Below the pieces are notes generated by a model, which was not told the origin of the DNA, ran no database searches, and worked only from the letters and a program-made list of their open reading frames with translations. The position numbers and the translations under genes were made by a program. A stretch of DNA of 31,163 nt from JANWKQ01 sp040376605 (GTDB lineage Bacteria; Bacteroidota; Bacteroidia; CAIKAF01), in the NCBI GenBank assembly GCA_040376605.1, contig JBEIQI010000005.1:1-31163 (forward strand), written 5' to 3'. Position 1 is the first letter of the stretch; the number at the start of each line of letters is the position of its first letter. Below, piece after piece: positions 25,288 through 31,163 of this stretch.

Positions 25288-25295
25288 TATCTTTG
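25288..25295 (+). promoter_or_regulatory. -7 element of the SDR gene
   Basis: TATCTTTG is a perfect TAnnTTTG word 19 bases before ATG 25315. A TTTC at 25262-25265 lies 22 bases upstream and may act as the -33 box. Confidence 0.5.
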
Positions 25296-25314
25296 AGCTC
25301 TAATTCAAGTTAAC

Positions 25315-26046
25315 ATGTCTTCAATTCTTATTTTAGGTGCAATGAGTGATGTGGCGCAAGCCTTGGCCCATGAATATGCAAAAAATGGTTACGAAATTAT
25401 TCTGGCAGCCAGAAAAATGGATCGGCTCGAACCTTTAAGAAAGGATTTAGAAATACGTTATAATGTTAAGGCATTCACCTATGAATTTGATGCTTTGAAT
25501 TTTGGTTCTCATCTGGATTTTTATAAAAATTTGAAACATGATCCAACTGTTATTGCTTGTGTATTCGGCTACCTCGGTGATACTACCATGGGATTAACCG
25601 ATTGGCAAGAGGCAGAACAAATTTTGAATGTAAATTATACCGGGGCAGTTAGTATTTTAAATGTAGTTGCTACAGAAATGATGAATCGAAAGCAAGGTAC
25701 CATTATAGGAATTAGTTCGGTAGCTGGTGAAAGAGGTCGTCAATCAAATTTTTTATATGGCAGTGCTAAGGCTGGATTTACGGCTTATTTAAGCGGTTTG
25801 AGAAATAAATGCTTCCATTCTGGTGTTCACGTTATGACCGTAAAACCGGGTTTTATTAAAACTTCCATGACGCAAGGAATGCCTTTAAATCCTAAATTAA
25901 CAGCAACTCCTCAAAAAATTGCATCAGATATATACAAAGCTGCAAATAAGAAAAAAAATGTCTTATTTAGTTTATGGATGTGGAAGTATATCATGATGAT
26001 TATTACCTCGATTCCTGAAGGAATGTTCAAGAAAATGAAGATGTAA
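25315..26046 (+). CDS. SDR-family NAD(P)-dependent oxidoreductase
   Basis: This 243-residue classical short-chain dehydrogenase has a cofactor-binding start LILGAMSDVAQALAHEYA, an unusual GAMSDVA in place of TGxxxGxG. It has the structural Asn107 in NVNYTG, catalytic Ser134/135 in GISSVAG, and the Y148-G-S-A-K152 dyad. The GAxSD-type start and the C-terminal hydrophobic, basic end (MWKYIMMIITSIPEGMFKKMKM) recall the DprE2-like/decaprenylphosphoryl-pentulose reductase group. A lipid-linked sugar or polyprenol substrate is therefore possible but unproved. The tail may associate with the membrane. Confidence 0.85.
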   Translation: MSSILILGAMSDVAQALAHEYAKNGYEIILAARKMDRLEPLRKDLEIRYNVKAFTYEFDALNFGSHLDFYKNLKHDPTVIACVFGYLGDTTMGLTDWQEAEQILNVNYTGAVSILNVVATEMMNRKQGTIIGISSVAGERGRQSNFLYGSAKAGFTAYLSGLRNKCFHSGVHVMTVKPGFIKTSMTQGMPLNPKLTATPQKIASDIYKAANKKKNVLFSLWMWKYIMMIITSIPEGMFKKMKM

Positions 26047-26139
26047 ATGGGGTTTTCAAACTGGGAATATTTGGGGAGCTGTTTATTTGGTTACAACGAT
26101 TCTTGTTCCCATAATGGTAGGGCTTTTACCGTATTTATT

Positions 26140-26182
26140 AATAAAAGAAAAGAGGCCGACTTAATGAGGAATAAGTCGACCT
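26140..26182 (-). terminator. minus-strand terminator for a leftward transcript
   Basis: Read on the minus strand, GAGGTCGACTTA (26182-26171) pairs with TAAGTCGGCCTC (26163-26152) with one mismatch and an eight-base loop including CCTC. It is followed by TTTTCTTTTATT. The plus strand lacks a T-tail there, so the signal points left. The flanking genes both read rightward, so some leftward transcript, probably from the 43-codon ORF, must use it. Confidence 0.65.
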
Positions 26183-26267
26183 CTGAACCCTAAACACCTT
26201 AACACTATGAAAAAAGTAAAGAACAATTTTATTTTATATTGTCTGTTATAAATGACAGACGAACTAA

Positions 26268-26399
26268 TTAGTCAATATCGTTTTTGTTTCTGGTTGCAGG
26301 AAACCAAACAGGTATATAAATAGCCTTTGTTTCTTTTTGTTTTGAACCTACCAACAATTTAAAAAGTTGGATAATTTGTTCCTGAATCCTCCTAGCCAT
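26268..26399 (-). CDS. possible 43-residue small protein, unrecognised
   Basis: The minus-strand ATG at 26399 opens 43 codons ending at TAA 26268. The peptide starts with an amphipathic, basic helix-like part (MARRIQEQIIQLFKLL), then KQKETKAIYIPVWFP and a polar tail. I know no family for it. In its favour, it is the only leftward ORF in the spacer, and a good leftward terminator lies 85 bases beyond its stop, where no other gene needs one. Against it, it is short, has no clear TAnnTTTG promoter, and overlaps a 23-codon plus-strand micro-ORF. Overall it is a plausible small gene or sRNA locus. Confidence 0.4.
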   Translation of the reverse strand: MARRIQEQIIQLFKLLVGSKQKETKAIYIPVWFPATRNKNDID

Positions 26400-26478
26400 A
26401 AACTTTGTTTTTGTTGTTAATCTATTAAACAGGCTAGAACAAAAAATGTTGTATTTATCCTGGTGACAAAAAAAGGCT

Positions 26479-26507
26479 TTTGTCGGGGGATTTTTTTCCT
26501 ACTTTTG
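26479..26507 (+). promoter_or_regulatory. tadA promoter with overlapping inverted repeat
   Basis: TTTG (26479-26482), a 17-base spacer and TACTTTTG (26500-26507) match both Bacteroidota boxes exactly, the best promoter in the window. The ATG at 26519 is only about 11 bases beyond the -7 word, so the mRNA would have a very short leader. An inverted repeat GACAAAA (26465-26471)/TTTTGTC (26478-26484) covers the -33 box and could be an operator. Confidence 0.7.
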
Positions 26508-26518
26508 GCTAATCGATC

Positions 26519-26974
26519 ATGGAGGAAATAGCAATTTTTTCGGATTCCGCTTTTATGAAGGAAGCTCTTAGGGAGGCCATCAAGGCTTTTGATAAGGATG
26601 AGGTCCCTATCGGTTGCATTATTGTACTTAATAATAGGGTTATCGCCCGGGGGCATAATTTAACTGAGACATTAAATGATGTAACAGCCCATGCAGAAAT
26701 GCAATGTATTACCGCCGCCGAGAATTATTTAGGAGCTAAATACCTCAATGACTGCGTGATATATATTACCCTTGAGCCTTGTTTAATGTGTGCCGGAGCC
26801 TTAAGATGGGCTCAAGTAGGCCGAATTGTATTTGGAGCCCCGGATACTAAGTATGGTTTTGGAAAATTTATCGAAAATATTGTTCACCCTAAAACATTGG
26901 TTACCGGAGGGATAATGGAAGCAGAATGCTCAGACTTGTTGACTGCCTTTTTTAAAAAAAAGAGAAAAAAATGA
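26519..26974 (+). CDS. tadA: tRNA-specific adenosine deaminase TadA
   Basis: TadA converts adenosine 34 to inosine in the anticodon of tRNA-Arg(ACG). The 151-residue protein has the cytidine-deaminase zinc motif: His58-Ala-Glu60 in TAHAEMQ, and PCLMC with Cys88 and Cys91. EVPIGCIIVLNNRVIARGHN at about 28-47 and RWAQVGRIVFGAPDTKYG at about 96-113 are typical TadA segments. A nucleoside or guanine deaminase is the main alternative, but the length and EPCLMCAGAL favour TadA. It is followed by the GT39 gene, 16 bases downstream, probably in one transcript. Confidence 0.93.
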   Translation: MEEIAIFSDSAFMKEALREAIKAFDKDEVPIGCIIVLNNRVIARGHNLTETLNDVTAHAEMQCITAAENYLGAKYLNDCVIYITLEPCLMCAGALRWAQVGRIVFGAPDTKYGFGKFIENIVHPKTLVTGGIMEAECSDLLTAFFKKKRKK

Positions 26975-26990
26975 GTCCTAGCCCCATCCT

Positions 26991-28655
26991 ATGTTAACTC
27001 CAACTAATAAATATCGCTGGATTTTTTATTCCGGATGGCTATTATTGTTGCTCATTCAGGCTTATTTTACAGAGTTAATTGATGATGAAGCTTATTATTG
27101 GTTTTATTCCAGACAATTAAGTTGGGGTTATTTTGATCATCCACCGATGATCGCTTTGATGATTAAGGCCGGTTATTCATTGTTTCAGAATGAATTAGGT
27201 GTTCGAATTTTTTCTGTGTTGGCTAGTTTAGCTAGTTTGATCATCATAGAAAAATTGCTGGTTCAAAAAAACTTTTTGCTCTATGCCACTTTAATTTCAA
27301 CCATATTGATTTCTCAACTTGGAGGATTTATTGCCGTTCCGGATAGTCCCTACTTGTTTTTTATCACCCTTTTTATTTTTCAATTTAAACGATATCTGGC
27401 AAACAGCAATTTGTTCAATGGAACTATTTTGGGTTTGCTAGCGGCCTGTATTCTTTATAGTAAATATCATGGGTCCATGTTATTGTTCTTCATGGTTTTG
27501 GCAAACCTGTCTTTATTCAGGAAATGGAGTTTTTATCTCTGTATTGTTATTGCTTTACTTGCTTATTTGCCGCACCTTATTTGGTTGGTTAATAATGATT
27601 ATCCATCGTTTTATTATCATTTTGGAGAACGAAATGTGCCTTCTTATACCATAATGTCCACAATAGAATATTTATTAGGCCAGATAGCGATTTATGGACC
27701 CTTAACTTCCTTTATTATTTTTTATGCATTGTTTAATTTTAAAGGTAGGTCTAAATTCGAACGTACACTTAACTTTGCCTCTTTTTCTGTACTTGTTTTC
27801 TTGTTTTTATTCTCCTTTAAAGGAACCATTGAAGCCAATTGGTCAATTGCTATTTTTGTTCCATTATTAATTACAACTCACCAATATCTAGAAGCTAATA
27901 AGAGAGTCCGAAAGATTTATTATTATACAGTTCCCCTTTCTTTGTTAATTATTATAACCCTTCGGATTTTTCTTATTTACGATTTTACCAATGGAAGATT
28001 AAATTTAAGAGTAGATCTTCATCATAAACGGGAATCGAGTTTACAAATTCAACAAAAAGCAGGAAATCTACCTGTTGCTTTTGTTAACTCTTATCAACAG
28101 GCCTCTATTTATTCATTTTACACCCATCAGCAGGCAATTTCTTTAAATAATATTTTCGGGAGGATGAATCAATATAATTTATCATCATTGGAGGATAGCC
28201 TTCAAGGGAAGAAGGTATTTGTTGTAGCAAACTGGCCTGCCCCGGAAACCGATAGTTTTTATGTCGATCATAAATTGGTTAGGTTTGGAATCATCAATCA
28301 CTTTAGTTCGTTTTCAAAACTTTATTTTCATAATACAACTCCAGAAATTTCAGTGAAACAAGGAGATAATTTGAAGATGAAAATCCAAGTTGATCAGCGA
28401 TATACAAATATGGTTGTTTTTGATACAACCTCTACATATCCGTCTTATATAACCTACTATTATTTTGTAAAACGTAAATTGGTTCATGAGGGGAATACGG
28501 GAATACAGATTACCAAGGAGATGTTAAATAAAGAATTATCGCTTGATATAACAACACCTCCATTAACCGGCACCTACCATCTTCGAATTGCCGTTTCAAC
28601 CGGATGGTTGCCACCAACATTTAATAGTAAGAAGTGGAAGGTTGTAGTAAACTAA
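26991..28655 (+). CDS. GT39/ArnT-like membrane glycosyltransferase
   Basis: The 554-residue protein is a multi-spanning membrane enzyme of the dolichyl-phosphate-mannose/ArnT class (GT-C fold), which moves a sugar from a polyprenyl phosphate to an envelope acceptor. After the first helix the catalytic loop reads DDEAYYWFYSRQLSWGYFDH (31-50) with the acidic residues Asp31, Asp32 and Glu33, then PPMIALMIKAGY. About ten helices continue to residue 330 or so. The last 200 residues, starting near LVDLHHKRE, form a hydrophilic domain ending in strand-rich sequence. Donor and acceptor are unknown. Its stop TAA abuts the stop of the convergent queA gene with no base between. Confidence 0.85.
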   Translation: MLTPTNKYRWIFYSGWLLLLLIQAYFTELIDDEAYYWFYSRQLSWGYFDHPPMIALMIKAGYSLFQNELGVRIFSVLASLASLIIIEKLLVQKNFLLYATLISTILISQLGGFIAVPDSPYLFFITLFIFQFKRYLANSNLFNGTILGLLAACILYSKYHGSMLLFFMVLANLSLFRKWSFYLCIVIALLAYLPHLIWLVNNDYPSFYYHFGERNVPSYTIMSTIEYLLGQIAIYGPLTSFIIFYALFNFKGRSKFERTLNFASFSVLVFLFLFSFKGTIEANWSIAIFVPLLITTHQYLEANKRVRKIYYYTVPLSLLIIITLRIFLIYDFTNGRLNLRVDLHHKRESSLQIQQKAGNLPVAFVNSYQQASIYSFYTHQQAISLNNIFGRMNQYNLSSLEDSLQGKKVFVVANWPAPETDSFYVDHKLVRFGIINHFSSFSKLYFHNTTPEISVKQGDNLKMKIQVDQRYTNMVVFDTTSTYPSYITYYYFVKRKLVHEGNTGIQITKEMLNKELSLDITTPPLTGTYHLRIAVSTGWLPPTFNSKKWKVVVN

Positions 28656-29846
28656 TTAGAACATCAATAAGGAAGAATCACCATAGCTTAAAAACCGATA
28701 ATTATTTTCTAAAGCATTTTGGTATATCTTTTTCCAATCATTTCCCACCAATGCACAAACTAATAATAATAAAGTAGATTGTGGTTGATGAAAGTTGGTG
28801 ATAATTCCATTAGCCATTTTGGCTTGGTAACCGGGAACAATATAAATGGATGAAAAACCTTGTAAAGAGGAAAGATTTTTATCTTCCATCCATTGTAATA
28901 TGGCATTCATGGATTCAATCACAGAAATGTTTTCCGTTAATAATGAATATGGAAAAAATGGTTGGATTTTGAACTCTTCAATTGTTTTTTTGATGATTCC
29001 CACCCCAAACCAATATAAACTTTCCAGGCTTCGTAAACTGGTGGTACCTACTGCAATAATTGGCCCGTTATGGTTAATGATGGAATATATAAATTCTTTG
29101 GAATAGATGATATATTCTTCATGCATGGGATGTTCCAACGCATTTTCAACACTTACAGGTTTAAACGTTCCAGCTCCTACATGTAAAGTGAGGTATTGGC
29201 AGGTAATATTTTTTTTATTGAGTTGCAGGTAAATCGATTCATCAAAATGCAGTGCTGCGGTTGGTGCAGCAACTGATCCACTTAACTCAGCGAAAGTGGT
29301 TTGATATCTTGTTAAATCTATTTTTTCCGTTGGTCTATTTAGATAAGGAGGTATAGGAAGAGAACCTAATTCATGAAGGATATCGATAAATGCTACATCT
29401 CCAGAATAATGAAATTCTACTAAATCATTTTCCCGGTCTTTCCAATGGGCAGTTAGACTTTTATTTTCATCGTGAAAATGAAGAATATCGTTCAACTTCC
29501 ATCTTTTTTTATTACCGATCATGCACTTCCAAACAGTTTTGCCTTTTTGCTGAAGAATGTCGGTAGCATTTTCTGGATTGGCTGGGTTTAATAAAAACAC
29601 CTCAATTTCGGCACCGGTTTCTTTTTTAAAGTACAACCTGGCCTCAATTACTTTGGTGTTATTAAATACCAGCATGGCGGATTCAGGAAGTAGATTGGGT
29701 AATTCAATAAATGAATGATGTTCGATATTACCTGCCTTGTAAAAGAGTAATTTTGATTGCGACCTTTGTTCAAGTGGATATTTGGCGATTTTCTCTGCAG
29801 GGAGAGAATAATCAAATTCTTTGATATCAATATAAGAATGTTTCAA
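28656..29846 (-). CDS. queA: S-adenosylmethionine:tRNA ribosyltransferase-isomerase (QueA family)
   Basis: QueA transfers and isomerises the ribosyl part of SAM onto preQ1-tRNA to make epoxyqueuosine. The 396-residue protein starts FDYSLPAEKIAKYPLEQRSQSKLL, then MLVFNNTKVIEARL, the usual QueA opening. ELGSLPIPPYLNRPTE and the hallmark GSVAAPTAALHF follow, along with LHVGAGTFKPV and a C-terminal ITNFHQPQSTLLLLVCAL. At 396 residues it is longer than the roughly 350-residue E. coli enzyme, and FAELSGSVAAP replaces the usual YA...GSVAAP context. It may thus be the longer, divergent paralogue found in Bacteroidota rather than the main QueA. No other queuosine gene is nearby. Confidence 0.85.
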   Translation of the reverse strand: MKHSYIDIKEFDYSLPAEKIAKYPLEQRSQSKLLFYKAGNIEHHSFIELPNLLPESAMLVFNNTKVIEARLYFKKETGAEIEVFLLNPANPENATDILQQKGKTVWKCMIGNKKRWKLNDILHFHDENKSLTAHWKDRENDLVEFHYSGDVAFIDILHELGSLPIPPYLNRPTEKIDLTRYQTTFAELSGSVAAPTAALHFDESIYLQLNKKNITCQYLTLHVGAGTFKPVSVENALEHPMHEEYIIYSKEFIYSIINHNGPIIAVGTTSLRSLESLYWFGVGIIKKTIEEFKIQPFFPYSLLTENISVIESMNAILQWMEDKNLSSLQGFSSIYIVPGYQAKMANGIITNFHQPQSTLLLLVCALVGNDWKKIYQNALENNYRFLSYGDSSLLMF

Positions 29847-29881
29847 GATATATTTTCTAATTTTCGGCTTTCAATAATAAG

Positions 29882-31159
29882 ATGCAAATAGACGCAATTT
29901 ATCAGATTTATAAAAATCATCCTATAATATCAATTGATAACAGGAAAGTTGAACCTGGTTGTATTTTTTTTGGAATTAAGGGTGAAAAATTCGACGGCAA
30001 TGCTTTTGCAAAAACTGCTTTGGATGAGGGTGCAGCATATGCCATTATTGATAATAAGGAGTTTTATGTGGATGAGAGAACCATCTTGGTAAACGACTCT
30101 TTAAAGACGCTACAGGAATTGGCAAAAATGCATCGACGTAGTTTTGATATTCCATTTATTGCTATTTGTGGTTCGAATGGTAAAACAACCACCAAAGAAC
30201 TTACCTATGCGGTTTTGTCTTCTGCATTTAATGCTTTTGCAACTAAGGGTAATTTAAATAATCATATCGGGGTGCCTTTAACTATTTTGTCTATTCCTGC
30301 AAATACTGAAATGGCTATTATTGAAATAGGTGCTAATCATTTGCAAGAGACGTATGACTTATGTGAAATTGCAGAACCCAGCCATGGTATTGTTACCAAT
30401 AATGGGAAAGATCATTTGGAAGGGTTTGGAAGTATTGAGAATGTAATTACTGCAAATGGTGAGTTGTTTAAATGGCTTAGAAAATCAATGGGAACCGCCT
30501 TTGTTAATTATAATTATCCGGATTTGGTAAAAGCATCGTCAGGGCTATCCCTGGTAAGTTATGGCGGTGAGCCGACCTGTACCTTTGTTTATAAAAACGT
30601 TCCAGGAGTTTATGCTTCCATTCAAGTGGGAAAGGAAGACCTGGTTATTTCATCACAATTATTTGGAGATTTTAATGGGGACAATATTGCAACAGCAGCC
30701 GTTATTGGAAAACATTTTAGTGTATCGGATGATAAAATTAAACTGGCTATTGAAAATTATAAGCCGGGAATGAATCGTTCTCAAATATTCCAAAAGGATC
30801 AGGTAACTTACTATATAGATTGTTACAATGCTAATCCAAGCAGCATGAAGTTGGCCATAGATAGTTTTATTAAATCGGCCCAATCACCAAAGGCCTTAAT
30901 TTTGGCAGATATGCTCGAATTGGGCAATCATAGTGAAAAAGAACATTCATTAATCATTGATCAAATTAAAGGCAAAGATATTCAAAAGGTGGTTTTAATT
31001 GGTAAATACTTTGGTATGCTCAAGGATCAAATTCCATGTGTTCATTTTGACAAGACAGAGGAAGCCAAAACTTGGTTCAATGATCAGAGTTTTACAGGTT
31101 GGAGTATTCTGCTTAAAGGCAGTAGAGGTTATGCCCTGGAAAAATTAATCAATTTTTAA
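29882..31159 (+). CDS. murF: UDP-N-acetylmuramoyl-tripeptide--D-alanyl-D-alanine ligase
   Basis: MurF adds D-Ala-D-Ala to the UDP-MurNAc-tripeptide in the last cytoplasmic step of peptidoglycan precursor synthesis. The 425-residue chain has the N-terminal UDP-binding domain (1-90, with PGCIFFGIKGEKFDGN). It has the Mur-ligase ATP loop GSNGKTTTKE with Lys101, AIIEIGANHLQE, and HGIVTNNGKDHLEGFGS. The C-terminal domain carries YYIDCYNANPSSMKLAID and ILADMLELGNHSEKEH. The stop at 31157-31159 is four bases from the window end. The gene is divergent from queA with a 35-base spacer, in which TAATTTTC (29858-29865) is a near-match to the -7 word. Confidence 0.95.
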   Translation: MQIDAIYQIYKNHPIISIDNRKVEPGCIFFGIKGEKFDGNAFAKTALDEGAAYAIIDNKEFYVDERTILVNDSLKTLQELAKMHRRSFDIPFIAICGSNGKTTTKELTYAVLSSAFNAFATKGNLNNHIGVPLTILSIPANTEMAIIEIGANHLQETYDLCEIAEPSHGIVTNNGKDHLEGFGSIENVITANGELFKWLRKSMGTAFVNYNYPDLVKASSGLSLVSYGGEPTCTFVYKNVPGVYASIQVGKEDLVISSQLFGDFNGDNIATAAVIGKHFSVSDDKIKLAIENYKPGMNRSQIFQKDQVTYYIDCYNANPSSMKLAIDSFIKSAQSPKALILADMLELGNHSEKEHSLIIDQIKGKDIQKVVLIGKYFGMLKDQIPCVHFDKTEEAKTWFNDQSFTGWSILLKGSRGYALEKLINF

Positions 31160-31163
31160 TTTC

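Larger units (their letters stand above)
26047..26518. other. 472-base gene-poor spacer with hairpins and micro-ORFs
   Basis: Between the SDR gene and tadA there is no ORF of ordinary size. The stretch holds a minus-strand terminator (26140-26182), a six-base hairpin (26241-26260), a 43-codon minus-strand ORF (26268-26399) and the tadA promoter. On the plus strand, a 14-codon ORF at 26207-26251 (ATG-AAA-AAA start after an A/C-rich leader) is followed directly by a 23-codon ORF (26252-26323). A stopless, hydrophobic reading frame near 26048-26160, without a start codon, might be a remnant of a membrane protein. These plus-strand items are weak. Confidence 0.4.

Noticed and set aside
26048..26165. 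Hydrophobic open frame after the SDR gene as a real membrane protein
   Set aside because: No start codon in the frame, short length and T-rich DNA, which encodes hydrophobic residues by chance.
1..31163. CRISPR array, prophage, transposon, toxin-antitoxin or biosynthetic cluster
   Set aside because: Read on both strands, no spaced repeat array, transposase, integrase, phage structural gene, toxin pair or assembly-line enzyme was seen; the window is essentially core genome.

Overview
The window looks like chromosomal, mostly housekeeping DNA from a member of the Bacteroidota, most likely Flavobacteriales-like. Two secreted proteins carry type IX secretion (T9SS) C-terminal sorting domains (types B and A). 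The ABC-exporter genes gldF and gldG are present. Several genes are preceded by the Bacteroidota -7 promoter word TAnnTTTG instead of E. coli-type boxes, and the DNA is AT-rich with few Shine-Dalgarno sequences. There is no phage, plasmid, transposase, CRISPR array, rRNA or tRNA that I can see.

Layout. 1-3170 (minus): a NAD(P)-binding alanine/saccharopine-dehydrogenase-like enzyme, then class I fructose-1,6-bisphosphatase carrying an apparent one-base frameshift, then a secreted alpha/beta-hydrolase that runs off the window. 3452-6012 (plus): ClpS, an NfeD/FloA membrane pair and a Nudix hydrolase. 5995-7451 (minus): malate dehydrogenase and a small retropepsin-like protease, separated by an inverted-repeat element. 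7693-9531 (plus): a modular T9SS type B cargo protein. 9592-15411 (minus): a co-directional cluster of SAM hydroxide adenosyltransferase, ABM-fold protein, GldF, GldG, DUF4340 lipoprotein and the DnaN sliding clamp. 15505-17393 (plus): PhoH-like ATPase and PurC. 17395-18765 (minus): an LVIVD/choice-of-anchor-B protein with a T9SS type A tail. 19083-22362 (plus): serC-serA-DUF1015, making O-phosphoserine. 22357-24169 (minus): cysteine desulfurase and the YggS PLP-homeostasis protein. 24320-26046 (plus): a predicted outer-membrane protein and an SDR oxidoreductase. 26047-26518: a gene-poor stretch with a possible 43-residue minus-strand gene that has its own terminator. 26519-28655 (plus): TadA and a GT39-type membrane glycosyltransferase. 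28656-29846 (minus): a QueA-family protein. 29882-31159 (plus): MurF.

The genes cover central carbon metabolism (Fbp, Mdh), serine and PLP/sulfur metabolism (SerC, SerA, YggS, cysteine desulfurase), purine synthesis (PurC), tRNA modification (TadA, QueA), cell wall (MurF), replication (DnaN), proteolysis (ClpS) and envelope or export functions (GldFG, FloA/NfeD, T9SS cargo). I found no clear new defence or mobile system. The points most worth a second look are the fbp frameshift, the DUF1015 protein with a ParB/SerK-like DGHHR motif in the serC-serA operon, the dnaN/gldFG/SAM-hydrolase cluster, the 43-codon gene at 26.3 kb and the inverted-repeat element at 6.45 kb.
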